64,000 nucleotides of DNA from Terriglobia bacterium (lineage in GTDB: Bacteria; Acidobacteriota; Terriglobia; JAIQFV01): NCBI GenBank assembly GCA_020073085.1, contig JAIQFV010000004.1, positions 62,001 to 126,000 of the forward strand, in the 5' to 3' direction. The translations under genes and the position numbers were made by a program. Below, piece by piece: positions 26,015 to 34,893 of this stretch (position 1 is the first letter of the stretch; each line of letters starts with the position of its first letter). The notes beneath the pieces were generated by a model that did not search any database, had not been told where the DNA came from, and saw only the letters and a list, made by a program, of their open reading frames with translations.

Positions 26015-26944
26015 ATGAACCACCAACACACGTCCACGCTGAGCGGTAGGCCACTGGTCGAAGCCATGGCCTCCGGTTCGGACATGTCGACACTGCGCGA
26101 CGCAAATCTGGATAGTTGCGGCTTGACCAAGTTCCCACTCGAGATCTTGAGGCTATCCGGCCTGACAAGTCTCAGTTTGTTCGACAACCGGCTGACAGAG
26201 GTCCCGGGGGACATTGCTCAGTTACATTTACTGCAAACCCTCAACATCTCCCAGAATCAGCTCTCGGCGGTCCCCGACAGTATTGACACTCTTGAACATC
26301 TCGAAATGCTCGATCTGGGCCACAATCACCTTACTGAGCTGCCGGCCTACTTGGGCGCGCTGAGAAACCTGGTCTTTTTATATGTCAGCAACAACCAGTT
26401 AAGCAGCCTGCCCCCTTCCTTTGCTGCGCTCTCCAGGCTCTGTTATCTCAATGTTGCCGACAACTGCTTTCACGAACTGCCCGGCTGGATTGCCGAACTC
26501 CGCAGCCTCATTGAGCTTCGGGTTTACAACAATTCACTCACGACTCTTCCCTCAGGGACCGGCGCATTACGAAATCTTGTTGAGCTGCAGGCGTACAAGA
26601 ATCAGATCACCACGTTGCCCGATTCCATCGGACAGTTGTTGTCACTCGCCAAGCTGAATCTTCAGGCCAATCATCTGTCCGGGCTTCCGGAATCCATCGG
26701 GAATTTGGCCAATCTGGTCGAATTGGACTTAAGGTTCAACCACCTTTCGACACTTCCTTCCAGTATTTGCCGTCTATGCTCTTTGGAATACCTGGATCTC
26801 CGCGCCAATGCGCTCACGGCCTTACCGGAGGACTTGCATCAACTGTCACACCTCCGTAAACTCGATTTGCGCTGGAATCGACTGGGGGAACACCCGCGTT
26901 GCTTGACGATGCTTGCCAATCAAGGGTGTATTGTTTACACGTGA
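26015..26944 (+). CDS. Leucine-rich repeat protein
   Basis: A 309-residue protein built almost wholly of about eleven 23-residue leucine-rich repeats with the pattern LxxLPxxIxxLxxLxxLxLxxN (for example LNISQNQLSAVPDSIDTLEH, LDLGHNHLTELPAYLGALRN). Repeats run from about residue 25 to the C-terminus. No signal peptide, membrane helix, kinase or GTPase domain is attached. Repeats of this 23-residue type are common in plant and animal Ras-group LRR proteins and scattered in bacteria. They serve as protein-interaction surfaces; the partner is unknown. The start has no strong ribosome site. The CPBP protease gene starts 21 bases downstream. Confidence 0.9.
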   Translation: MNHQHTSTLSGRPLVEAMASGSDMSTLRDANLDSCGLTKFPLEILRLSGLTSLSLFDNRLTEVPGDIAQLHLLQTLNISQNQLSAVPDSIDTLEHLEMLDLGHNHLTELPAYLGALRNLVFLYVSNNQLSSLPPSFAALSRLCYLNVADNCFHELPGWIAELRSLIELRVYNNSLTTLPSGTGALRNLVELQAYKNQITTLPDSIGQLLSLAKLNLQANHLSGLPESIGNLANLVELDLRFNHLSTLPSSICRLCSLEYLDLRANALTALPEDLHQLSHLRKLDLRWNRLGEHPRCLTMLANQGCIVYT

Positions 26945-26965
26945 GCATCTCGGTCGTGAGGTTCG

Positions 26966-27733
26966 ATGATGTGGAAACTACTGATCATCGTCGGTGCTTT
27001 GCTGCTCGCGGGCTATCGCGTATGGTCTCTGCGTAAACGCGGCGTTCCAGCGGCGGCGGCGTTGGGCTTTGGCCTGGATCGCCGCCCATTCATCAACCTC
27101 GCCGTCGGCACCGTCATCAGTGCCGCGGCCATGTCGGCGATCTTCCTGCTCGAATGGTCGCGCGGGCTGCTGGCGGTGACGCGCGTCAGCCCGGTCGCAG
27201 CGCTAGCCCACGATCTCTCGAGCTTCGTCGCCGTACCGTTGATCGAAGAGTTCCTGTTCCGGTGTGCTCTTCTCGGCGCCCTGCTGTTGCTGGTCCGCCC
27301 CCCATCCGTCGCCATCGTCATTTCGGCCGGGCTTTTTGGGGGGCTGCACGCAGTAAACGCGAACGCCAGCGTCCTCTCCGTTGTGAGCACAACCCTCGGC
27401 GGACTGGCGTATGGCATCGCATTTGCTGCGACTGAGCGGATCTGGCTGCCGCTCGGGCTCCATTTTGGCTGGAACTACGCTCAAGCCCGCGTGTTTGGGT
27501 TTTCGATCAGCGGCGGTCCTGTCCGCGGTCCCGCACCTTTTATTCTGCAGCATGACGCCGGTCCCGCTCTGTTCACGGGCGGCCTATATGGGCCGGAGGG
27601 CGGAGTCATCGGCTTGGGTGCGCGCGTGTTCGTTCTTACCCTGGTTGCAGCTTGGCTCATCTTCGAACGTCGGCGAGACCGCAGTGCCGATCGTCAGACG
27701 GATGATAGGTCGTTCAAACAAAGACCGGTGTGA
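26966..27733 (+). CDS. CPBP family intramembrane metalloprotease/glutamic endopeptidase
   Basis: A 255-residue membrane protein of the CPBP (CAAX protease and bacteriocin-processing, Abi) family. The three catalytic motifs are present: EEFLFRCALLGALL (EExxxR, about residue 92), FGGLHAVNAN (His, about 121) and HFGWNYAQARVFG (H/N, about 163). Six to seven hydrophobic segments are visible. Bacterial homologues process or degrade membrane peptides, confer bacteriocin self-immunity or remain unassigned. It follows the LRR gene closely (21 bases) and could be co-expressed with it. The C-terminus is basic and charged. Confidence 0.9.
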   Translation: MMWKLLIIVGALLLAGYRVWSLRKRGVPAAAALGFGLDRRPFINLAVGTVISAAAMSAIFLLEWSRGLLAVTRVSPVAALAHDLSSFVAVPLIEEFLFRCALLGALLLLVRPPSVAIVISAGLFGGLHAVNANASVLSVVSTTLGGLAYGIAFAATERIWLPLGLHFGWNYAQARVFGFSISGGPVRGPAPFILQHDAGPALFTGGLYGPEGGVIGLGARVFVLTLVAAWLIFERRRDRSADRQTDDRSFKQRPV

Positions 27734-27802
27734 TCGTCACGCGCCGTGGCTGAGAGGCAAGCCGTTAGGCCACGCATGGGGTATCAAGCGACCTGGTGAG
27801 AT

Positions 27803-28300
27803 ATGATGGCTGCCGATCACGAGCACTGGTGGAAGGGCGCGCGCGGTGAATGGCTGGTTGTCACCCAGGTGGCCCTGATCGGGCTGGTGTTCTTCGGTCC
27901 CCGCACGGTGTTTGGTCAACCCACATGGTCGTTTCCCTTTGCGGCGGTGTGTGCGGTTACCGGCGGAGTGTTGATGGTCGCGGGGAGCGTCGTGCTCCTG
28001 GCCGGGCTCGTTAAGCTGGGTCCCGCTTTGACGCCGTTACCGTATCCGAAGGAGGGCGCGCGGCTCGTCGAGACCGGTCCGTTCGCGCTTGTACGCCATC
28101 CGATGTACAGTGGCGGGCTTGTTCTCGCCTTGGGCTGGGCGCTTTGCGTTCAGGGTTGGCTAACCCTGGGGTATGTGGTTGTGTTGTTCCTCTTCCTCGA
28201 CCGGAAGTCGAAGCGCGAAGAGAAGTGGTTGGCGAAAAAGTACCCGACGTACGGCGACTACCAGCGACGTGTGCGCAAGCTTGTTCCCTTCATATACTGA
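27803..28300 (+). CDS. Isoprenylcysteine carboxyl methyltransferase family protein
   Basis: A 165-residue integral membrane methyltransferase of the ICMT/PEMT superfamily. Four hydrophobic segments are followed by the cofactor-binding signature GPFALVRHPMYSGGLVLALG (about 93-112) and the C-terminal EEKWLAKKYPTYGDYQRRV motif, both characteristic. In bacteria the substrate of these small methyltransferases is generally unknown, since prenylated proteins are lacking; lipids or small isoprenoids are candidates. The gene sits among unrelated small genes and its start lies about 70 bases after the CPBP gene. Confidence 0.9.
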   Translation: MMAADHEHWWKGARGEWLVVTQVALIGLVFFGPRTVFGQPTWSFPFAAVCAVTGGVLMVAGSVVLLAGLVKLGPALTPLPYPKEGARLVETGPFALVRHPMYSGGLVLALGWALCVQGWLTLGYVVVLFLFLDRKSKREEKWLAKKYPTYGDYQRRVRKLVPFIY

Positions 28301-28330
28301 TCGTGGCGGGGATTCTCGCGCGTCCCCCCT

Positions 28331-28361
28331 GGCCGGCGCCAAGGACAAGAGCACGCCGGCC
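28331..28361. repeat. GC-rich intergenic hairpin
   Basis: GGCCGGCG (28331-28338) pairs perfectly with CGCCGGCC (28354-28361) across a 15-base loop, 30 bases after the ICMT stop. No T-run follows, so it is a weak terminator or a 3'-end stabiliser at best. Confidence 0.4.
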
Positions 28362-28439
28362 GGGCCACAGGTCCACGGTGGGGGAAAACGCGCTGAGCGC
28401 TGGGCCACAGGCGGATCGTTTATTCAATAGGGAGACTCA

Positions 28440-29231
28440 ATGGAACCCCTCTCAACTCCGGGACGGACTGAGCAAGTCAACGATATGGAGATGTACTACG
28501 AAATTCGCGGAGAAGGCGATCCTCTGGTCCTGTTGCATGGCGGGGGTGGAGTGGGCGCGAATTGGGAGCTGATCTTCAAATCTCCTCCGAAGGGCTACCG
28601 GCTGGTGGTTCCAGACCTGCGGGGCCACGGGAGATCGACCAATCCATTACCGGAGTTTACCTTCCGGCAGTCGGCCAAGGACGTACTCGGACTGCTGGAC
28701 CGTCTCGGTATCGAGCGGTTCAAGGCCATCGGCCTGAGCCTTGGGGCCAAGACGCTGCTTCACATCGCCACTCAGCAACCGGCCCGGGTGGAGGCCATGG
28801 TGCTGGTGAGCGCGACACCCTACTTTCCAGAGCAGGCGCGCTCGCTGATGCGCCAGTTAACGCCTGAAAATCGGAGTGAAGCCGAGTGGCAGCAGATGCG
28901 ACAATGGCACAAACAGGGCGATGAGCAGATCCGGAAACTGTGGAATCAGATGAACGCGGTCAAGGACAGCTATGATGACATGAACTTCACGCCGCCTTAC
29001 CTGTCCACGATTGTGGCCCGCACCCTGATTGTGCATGGCGACCGGGATCCGTTGTATCCGGTCGGCCTGGCGATGGGAATGTACGCGGCGATCCCTCGCT
29101 CGTACCTTTGGATTGTTCCAAACGGCGGGCATGGCCCCATTTTCGGCGAAATGAGCGGGCGCTTCGTCAAAACGGCGTTGGCCTTCTTGCGCGGCGAATG
29201 GGCAGGGAGTAACACGGACGCGCATCGTTAG
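28440..29231 (+). CDS. Alpha/beta hydrolase
   Basis: A 263-residue cytoplasmic alpha/beta-fold hydrolase. Features in order: oxyanion HGGGGVGANWE (about 31), DLRGHGRST (about 61), nucleophile elbow GLSLGAKT (Ser about 99), acid HGDRDPLYPVGLA (Asp about 202) and GGHGPIFGE (His about 229). The catalytic triad is complete. GGGAGAC precedes the ATG. The specific ester, lactone or C-C substrate cannot be predicted; closest general resemblance is to the 3-oxoadipate enol-lactonase/haloperoxidase-like group. The next gene begins 1 base after the stop, suggesting coupling. Confidence 0.9.
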   Translation: MEPLSTPGRTEQVNDMEMYYEIRGEGDPLVLLHGGGGVGANWELIFKSPPKGYRLVVPDLRGHGRSTNPLPEFTFRQSAKDVLGLLDRLGIERFKAIGLSLGAKTLLHIATQQPARVEAMVLVSATPYFPEQARSLMRQLTPENRSEAEWQQMRQWHKQGDEQIRKLWNQMNAVKDSYDDMNFTPPYLSTIVARTLIVHGDRDPLYPVGLAMGMYAAIPRSYLWIVPNGGHGPIFGEMSGRFVKTALAFLRGEWAGSNTDAHR

Positions 29232-29232
29232 A

Positions 29233-29949
29233 TTGACGAGTACTCCATTGACGGATCACAGCACAGTCCAGGACGAAGTTCCCAAACACCGCCGAGCGGC
29301 GGTCGATCTCAGCGTTGTCATCGCCTTCTTTCTTGTCTGCTCAGCCGCCCTCCCAGTATTGGATCCTATATTGCGGCGCGGCCGGGGTCTGGCCGGGGTC
29401 CTTGCCCTTGCGGGATACCAGTTTGCATGTGAGGGCTTGGCGTTGGTTTTCATTGTGATCGTTCGCCATGAACGGCTTTCCCGGTATGGATTCACTTGGC
29501 GCAACGCGGACAAGTCAGTCGCGCTGGGACTCGTACTGGCTTTAGTTTTAGATCTGGCGATGTCGTGGCAGGCCGGGGCGCTCCTGTGGATTCCGCTACG
29601 TCGGCACTCGGCGACGCGCATGTCGATGGCAGACGGACTGTCGGCGAGCATCTTGGGGCTTGCCGCCACGGTGGCGGTGTGGGGCCTTGTGGAAAGTTTT
29701 TTCGGGGTCTTCTTTTCCAAGAAGCTCAATGAAGCCCTTGGCCGCAGCGGCCGCGGGTGGCTCTCCACAGGCGCTCTTGGCTTCGCATTCTTCAACGGAT
29801 TGATTCACTTCGTGATTGGCCAGGGATTCCAAGGCTTTATGACGAGCTTTGCATCCGGATATGCTATTGCGGTGATTCCCGCAGTGACGGAGAATGCCTG
29901 GGGGAGCGCAGTTGTGCAGATTCTGACGAACGCTGTCGGGAAGCTGTGA
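29233..29949 (+). CDS. Polytopic membrane protein, possibly a degenerate CPBP-like protein
   Basis: A 238-residue membrane protein with about 6-7 hydrophobic segments. The start is a TTG one base after the hydrolase stop; a different start is possible. WGLVESFFGVFFSKKLNEAL and FFNGLIHFVIGQGFQGF, then VTENAWGSAVVQILTN, occupy the places where CPBP proteases carry EExxxR, FxxxH and HxxxN. The paired glutamates and arginine are missing, so proteolytic activity is unlikely. I do not recognise a better family. The reading frame stays open after the stop into the fragment at 29950, which looks like unrelated sequence. Confidence 0.55.
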   Translation: MTSTPLTDHSTVQDEVPKHRRAAVDLSVVIAFFLVCSAALPVLDPILRRGRGLAGVLALAGYQFACEGLALVFIVIVRHERLSRYGFTWRNADKSVALGLVLALVLDLAMSWQAGALLWIPLRRHSATRMSMADGLSASILGLAATVAVWGLVESFFGVFFSKKLNEALGRSGRGWLSTGALGFAFFNGLIHFVIGQGFQGFMTSFASGYAIAVIPAVTENAWGSAVVQILTNAVGKL

Positions 29950-30576
29950 AAGCGCAGGGCGGATGGGGCCCCTATCGGTGCAGACCTTTCATTCTCTGAG
30001 GACGATAAAGCCATCCTGGTTCATGGCATAAGTTCTCTTCTGTCGATCCATGGGGATATCAAATGGGTTAATTGGTCAAGCAATATGCACGCTGCCAGGG
30101 ATCTCAAGACATTTATCGCCTCCCGGGAGCCACCGCCTGGCCCCGGTCTCGGCCTCATCATAGCTCTCGATCAGAATGGAAAGGAACTCTGGATGAAGGT
30201 TTCGTCTTTACCGGAGGCTGCGATCTCACATGCAGGTGACAAGATTGCTTCCTGGGTCAATGATAATCAAGATCCGTCCGAGGAAGATGGCTATCACCCC
30301 GACGAGCAGGAGGGAGAGTTTCAGATCCTGTCACGGCAGGGTGAAGTCCTCAAGACCTTGGCAATTGAAGGACGACCGATCGCTTTCTCCTCCGATGGAC
30401 ACTCTCTGCTGATCTTGAAGCCTCCTGACCTGAGCCTCTTCGATCTTGAAGGGAACCCGCTCTGGCACATCCCCGCCTCAGACCGATCAGGGGTTATCAC
30501 GGGTGGCGACCTGAGAGTTGTCCTCTTGTATGACAGGGGCGGACAAGGACTATCTTGGTTCGAACCGAATCATTAG
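29950..30576 (+). pseudogene. 5'-truncated beta-propeller-like gene fragment
   Basis: An open frame of about 208 codons with no start codon before an internal ATG at 30085. Protein-like sequence begins directly after the preceding stop (GADLSFSEDDKAILVHGISS) and continues through IIALDQNGKELWMKV, QILSRQGEVLKTLAIEGRP and LSLFDLEGNPLWHIP. These are repeating strand-turn-strand units like WD40/PQQ beta-propellers that compare a stored signal with a current one. The abrupt beginning and partial propeller suggest that the 5' part was lost in a recombination near 29950. It could still be translated from 30085 as a 163-residue protein. No signal peptide is present. Confidence 0.55.
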
Positions 30577-30592
30577 GTCAGATTTGGAGGTC

Positions 30593-30846
30593 ATGCAGCG
30601 AGTACTTATAAGAGGCAGATATCATTACAGAAAATTTTACAATGTCAGCCTTCATGGCCGCCATATTAATCTATTTATCGAGCAAGGTCCGGCGCTTGGC
30701 CCGGTCCTGGAAGTGACCGTGAAGAGCGTCGATGAGGCCAAAGCCCGGCTGGTGAAGAAGGGTTGCAAGATCATCAAGGACGAGCCGGATTTTCTAGATG
30801 CTCTGTCAAAGATCCGTTCGGCCTGGTTTATAATTTGACGCGCTGA
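30593..30846 (+). pseudogene. Frameshifted VOC/glyoxalase family remnant
   Basis: The frame from ATG 30593 (after TTGGAGG) encodes a C-terminal half of a vicinal-oxygen-chelate protein: INLFIEQGPALGPVLEVTVK then SVDEAKARLVKKGCKIIKDE. At about 30790 the frame is wrong. In another frame the sequence continues RCSVKDPFGLVYNLTR and stops at 30846, which is the expected VOC ending (KDPFGLxxNL). One missing base near TTTTCTAG explains both halves. The N-terminal half of the domain is also short. Either a decayed gene or a sequencing error. Confidence 0.75.
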
Positions 30847-31003
30847 CCCAAGACGTTCTCAATTCACTCCGGGAGGATGCGGTCTGGGGCGCGGCTTCCA
30901 GACGAATCTCACGAGATGGGTGACGCCGTTTTGGGCGTGCACCCGGCCGCGCGGCAAGCAAGAGCGCGCCAAGAGGGTTGCTCACTAGACATGGAAGTAG
31001 GAA

Positions 31004-31488
31004 ATGCTAAAAAACCAATACATCGCCGGGATCGGAGGCTGGCTTTTGTTCTTGATCCTCATTCTAATGCTCTTCGCCCCCGCCACAGGGTTGGAGAGAT
31101 TGACAAATGAATTTCAAAATGCTGAAAAGAAGTTTCCTCTTTTGGCAGGCAATACCCAGTGGGTCCATTACAAGCAGGTTTCCTGGTTGATCTTTGCTGT
31201 TACGGTGGCTGTTGGTTTCTCGGCGGGGTATCGGCTCTGGAAAATCCATGCCGCCGAATCGGTACGGTTCGCCATTTTGGCTCTGTGGGTTTCCGGACCT
31301 CTTGGAAACTTTCTTTACCTGGTGGCTACACTACTGATCTTTGGCTCGCGAGCGCAAGTGGCGTGCCCAAGATGCTTGGCGCAACCATGGCGTCGTGTAT
31401 TGTCGCGGGCTTATGGACTGCCTACTTGACGCGGTCCCTTCGAGTGCAAAACACCTACAAAACGAATCTCAATAAGGTTCTCGAGTGA
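31004..31488 (+). pseudogene. DUF2569 membrane protein gene with a frameshift
   Basis: The frame from 31004 encodes a DUF2569-type protein (LKNQYIAGIGGWLLFLILIL, a periplasmic loop, then WLIFAVTVAVGFSAGYRLWK and FAILALWVSGPLGNFLYLVA). It then runs off-family after LLIFG at about 31345 and stops at 31429. A second frame supplies the expected last helix and tail (ASGVPKMLGATMASCIVAGL, then WTAYLTRSLRVQNTYK) and stops at 31488. A single-base deletion near GGCTCGCGAGC reconciles them. The intact protein would have about 160 residues and four membrane helices. Family function is unknown. Confidence 0.8.
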
Positions 31489-31573
31489 CGGTCCTGCCGA
31501 TAACTGTAACGAAGGGATATCGCGCATTATTTACTCCTGCTCCGCTTTCAGATTCTTGCACAAGGAGAGTTCC

Positions 31574-32986
31574 ATGCACCGATCAAGTCTGTTACTGCAT
31601 CTCTTTGCACTTATTGCTATGCTGGCTTCCGCCGCTTTTCCCTCCACCTTACAATCTCAGATTTCAACTGATCTGCGGGAAAAGATAGACAAGGTCGCTA
31701 CAGAGGCTCTGGCCAAGACCGGCGTCCCGAGCGCCTCGGTGGCAGTGGTGAAAAATGGCCAGATTGTGTACGCGAATGCGTACGGTGACGCGCGAATCGA
31801 GCCGCGAACCGCAGCCACGCCGGAGATGCGATACAGCATCGGGTCCATCAGCAAGCAGTTCACGGCCACCGCAATTCTCCTACTGCAGGAACAAGGCAAG
31901 CTCTCGCTGGACGACCCTGTGTCCAGATTTGTCCCTGATCTCACCCGGGCTAAGGAGGTCACGATTCGCGAACTGCTTTCCCACACTTCGGGATATCAGG
32001 ACTATTGGCCTCAGGACTATGTGATGCCCATGATGTTGCTGCCCGTCACAGCACAGAAAATCCTGGACGGGTGGGCGCGTAAGGCGCTGGATTTCGATCC
32101 CGGTACAAAGTGGGAGTACAGCAATACTAATTATGTGATTGCGGGAGTGATCGTGGAAAAGGCGAGCGGAATGCCGTTACTGCAGTTTCTTCACGAGAAG
32201 GTTTTCGCACCTCTTGGAATGAAAAGCGTTGCCAATATTGACGGGGAAAAGCTGGGGGAGACCGACCCGGTCGGCTACTTGCGATATGCCCTGGGCCCAC
32301 CCCATCCTGCGCCGAAGGAGGGCAAAGGCTGGCTTTTTGCGGCGGCAGAGATCGCCATGACCGCGCGGGACCTCGCCCAATGGGACATCTCCCTTATCGA
32401 TCAAAAGCTGATGAAGCCGTCTTCTTACCATGCGTTCGAGACCGAAGTTCTGCTTAAGAACGGGTTAGGTACACAGTACGGTCTTGGCGTCTCTGTCAAC
32501 CTCCAGGCGGGACATCGGGCCTTGTCTCACGGAGGCGAGGTGTCAGGCTTTAACGCAGAGAATATCGTCTTCCCCGATGAACACGCGGCCGTTGTCGTCC
32601 TCACCAACCAGGATGCCGCCCGGGCCGCCGGGCAAATTGCTCGGGGCATCGCGCCTCTGCTGCTCGCGACCGAAGATCCCGCGGCTGCACAGAAGCTTGG
32701 GCAGGCCCGTAAGATTTTCGAAGGACTGCAAAATGGAAAAATTGATCGCTCGCTCTTCACGGATAATGCAAATAGCTACTTCAGCGAACAGGCACTGAGA
32801 GACTTTGCCGGCAGCCTGGCGCCTTTGGGAACGCCGCAGGAATTCAATCAGGTCAACATGGCCCTCCGCGGAGGCATGACACTTCGCGTGTATCGAGCAA
32901 AATTCGCTCAAAAGACCCTGCGGGTATGGACCTTCGAAATGCCCAACGGCAAACTGGAGCAGTTTCAGGTGGCGGCACAAGAGTGA
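31574..32986 (+). CDS. Exported serine hydrolase, class C beta-lactamase family
   Basis: A 470-residue exported serine hydrolase of the beta-lactamase/penicillin-binding-protein-like (MEROPS S12) family. The ATG at 31574 follows AAGGAGAG and begins a signal peptide (LLLHLFALIAMLASAAFPST). Catalytic motifs: SISKQFTA (SxxK, about residue 92), YSNTNYV (YxN, about 179) and SHGGEVSGF (HGG in place of KTG, about 317). A C-terminal domain of about 110 residues (LGQARKIFEGLQNGKIDRSL on) is found in soil-bacterial members. Likely periplasmic esterase or peptidase; true beta-lactam hydrolysis is not implied by the motifs. The gene lies among unrelated accessory genes and has its own ribosome site. Confidence 0.92.
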   Translation: MHRSSLLLHLFALIAMLASAAFPSTLQSQISTDLREKIDKVATEALAKTGVPSASVAVVKNGQIVYANAYGDARIEPRTAATPEMRYSIGSISKQFTATAILLLQEQGKLSLDDPVSRFVPDLTRAKEVTIRELLSHTSGYQDYWPQDYVMPMMLLPVTAQKILDGWARKALDFDPGTKWEYSNTNYVIAGVIVEKASGMPLLQFLHEKVFAPLGMKSVANIDGEKLGETDPVGYLRYALGPPHPAPKEGKGWLFAAAEIAMTARDLAQWDISLIDQKLMKPSSYHAFETEVLLKNGLGTQYGLGVSVNLQAGHRALSHGGEVSGFNAENIVFPDEHAAVVVLTNQDAARAAGQIARGIAPLLLATEDPAAAQKLGQARKIFEGLQNGKIDRSLFTDNANSYFSEQALRDFAGSLAPLGTPQEFNQVNMALRGGMTLRVYRAKFAQKTLRVWTFEMPNGKLEQFQVAAQE

Positions 32987-33237
32987 GGACCTCGTCGTCG
33001 ACAGTGACCCCTCCTCGTGCCGTCTGCGCTTGCTATGGATACATTGAGCCGGGATGAATACCTCGTGAGACAATACCGAACAGCACTTAGCAATCAGTGG
33101 TTGCGAATTCGGGAGGTGAGACCTTAGCGGCCCGCACAAGAGGGAAAAACGTCCCGAGCAGGCAGTACACCGGGCGCTAAGTCGTACTCAGGGCACTCAA
33201 AGTTGCTTATCGCTCACAACCCCACAAGGAGCTCCTC

Positions 33238-33642
33238 ATGATGAACCGGGCACGTGGCCCCTTTGAAGTAAAATTGATCCCTCAGCCGCCAGACGACAAT
33301 ACTGCGGACGCAACCCTGGGTCGGATGTCCATTGACAAGCTGTTTCACGGGGATTTGGAAGCCACGAGCAAAGGTCAGATGCTCACCGCCGGCACTGATG
33401 TTCAAGGCTCGGCCGGCTACGTCGCGATCGAACGGGTCAGTGGAACGTTGCATGGTCGCAGCGGCACATTCGTGTTTCAACACAGTGGCACCATGACACG
33501 CGGCACACCACAACTGAGCATCACGGTCGTACCGGATTCCGGTACCGGTCAACTGGCGGGCCTTGCGGGCAAGATGGCGATCACCCTCGATGAAGGGAAG
33601 CATTCGTACGACTTCGAGTACACCCTGACGGCAACCGTGTGA
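33238..33642 (+). CDS. DUF3224 domain-containing protein
   Basis: A 134-residue protein filling one DUF3224 domain, an eight-stranded barrel related to allene oxide cyclase in fold. The conserved runs are GPFEVKLIPQPPDD, RMSIDKLFHGDLEATSKGQM, GYVAIERVSGTLHGRSGTFV and FQHSGTM, followed by SGTGQLAGLAGKMAI. AAGGAG lies just upstream; an ATG at 33238 or 33241 is possible. No signal peptide. Function is unknown; the family is common in soil actinobacteria and acidobacteria as single-domain proteins. About 250 noncoding bases separate it from the serine hydrolase upstream. Confidence 0.9.
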   Translation: MMNRARGPFEVKLIPQPPDDNTADATLGRMSIDKLFHGDLEATSKGQMLTAGTDVQGSAGYVAIERVSGTLHGRSGTFVFQHSGTMTRGTPQLSITVVPDSGTGQLAGLAGKMAITLDEGKHSYDFEYTLTATV

Positions 33643-33810
33643 TCACCGACCCGCTGACCCGGATGGGTATCCAAATCGCAGGGGAAAACGAAAACACACA
33701 TGCCGGGGGGTGTGACGCGCCGGACAGTGGAACGCCCGAGAAAGATGCATTTAATGTGAATGGTCTTCAATGAACCGCTTCCAACAGGTTTTCGACAAGG
33801 GAAGATCTTC

Positions 33811-34002
33811 ATGCCTGAAGCGAGTGACAAAGCAAAAGCTATCGGAGGTATAGCCGTCATCCTGGGAATGGTCACTGGGATTGCCAGCTTGATCTCCGCG
33901 TATGTTGCGTTTTTCAGCGGCAACTGGGTTGGGACTGGAGCCTGTCTTGGCGCAGCGGGGCTGGCGTTTGGGCTGATCGCAAATGCACTGTGGCGTGATT
34001 AG
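33811..34002 (+). CDS. Small membrane protein of unknown function
   Basis: A 63-residue protein from ATG 33811 (preceded by AAGGGAAG). Two hydrophobic segments, AIGGIAVILGMVTGIASLIS and WVGTGACLGAAGLAFGLIAN, are separated by AYVAFFSGN. A short acidic N-terminus and a basic end (ALWRD) suggest an inner-membrane hairpin with both ends in the cytoplasm. No family is recognised. It is too small for an enzyme and lies alone between DUF3224 and a larger membrane protein. An ATG at 33760 would add 17 residues of poor quality. Confidence 0.6.
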   Translation: MPEASDKAKAIGGIAVILGMVTGIASLISAYVAFFSGNWVGTGACLGAAGLAFGLIANALWRD

Positions 34003-34152
34003 CTCTGACTGAAGACTCATAAGACTGGCTGCCGAAGGAGAAATGCATAATTCATCGATTACTATTCTTGGCGTCGGGAGGGGCGAAAGCTCTGTGCGAC
34101 TGCCTCGATGGGGTATGTGGCTGGGTGTGAAGTTGAATCCAAGGAGGAATTC

Positions 34153-34713
34153 ATGGTTGAACTGATATCACTCTGGATGCCGATCGTTCTGTCCGCGGTG
34201 ATTGTGTTCGTGGCGAGCTCCATCATCCATATGGTGCTTCCTTTTCACCGCAGCGATCTTCGCAGTGTTCCCAAAGAAGACGAGGTCATGGAGGCGCTTC
34301 GCCCGTTCAATATCCCCCCGGGGGATTACGGAATACCGTGTGCCGGGTCGATGGAGGCCATGAAGAAACCGGAATTCATCGAGAAGATGAAGGCGGGTCC
34401 TGTCCTTTTCATGACCGTCGTGCCGAGCGGCCCGCCCTCGATGGGCGCGAGTCTCGTTTTGTGGTTTATCTACTCGGTGGTCGTCAGTGTGTTTGCCGGT
34501 TACATTTCGGGCCGGGCGTTGCCCGTGGGCGCAAACTATCTGGCGGTCTTCCGGTTTGCCGGGTGCACAGCGTTCATCGGATATTCGCTGGCACTGCTTC
34601 AGAACTCGATCTGGTACAAGCGCAACTGGGGCACAACGGCGAGGTCGATGATTGATGGTCTGGTGTACGGACTCCTGACGGCCGGGACGTTCGGTTGGTT
34701 GTGGCCGAGGTAA
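34153..34713 (+). CDS. Conserved hypothetical membrane protein
   Basis: A 186-residue membrane protein starting at 34153 directly after AAGGAGGAATTC. The first helix ([20 protein letters not shown]) is followed by a conserved-looking cytoplasmic or periplasmic loop ([40 protein letters not shown]). Three more hydrophobic segments complete it, including [20 protein letters not shown] and [21 protein letters not shown] recall similar uncharacterised proteins in many soil bacteria but cannot name a family with certainty. A 40-codon ORF (34043-34165) overlaps its start with a ribosome site too close to its ATG; I consider it noise. Confidence 0.75.
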   Translation: MVELISLWMPIVLSAVIVFVASSIIHMVLPFHRSDLRSVPKEDEVMEALRPFNIPPGDYGIPCAGSMEAMKKPEFIEKMKAGPVLFMTVVPSGPPSMGASLVLWFIYSVVVSVFAGYISGRALPVGANYLAVFRFAGCTAFIGYSLALLQNSIWYKRNWGTTARSMIDGLVYGLLTAGTFGWLWPR

Positions 34714-34893
34714 TGATCGAGGTCTTTCGGGAACCCCACACGCCCACCGCAAAGCCGGATTGATCGCGAGGGCACGAAGACTTAACCTCGGGTGTGCTCA
34801 TTGGACTGATGATCCGGCCGGAGAGGCCTTTGCGGTGCTGTGCGGCCCCATTGGCACATTTCACGGCCTTGACTGGGCTGCGATGGAGGGCTG

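Noticed and set aside
34043-34165. 40-codon leader-like ORF before the conserved membrane protein
   Set aside because: Its ribosome site is too close to the ATG, it has no regulatory codon run, and it overlaps the real gene start.
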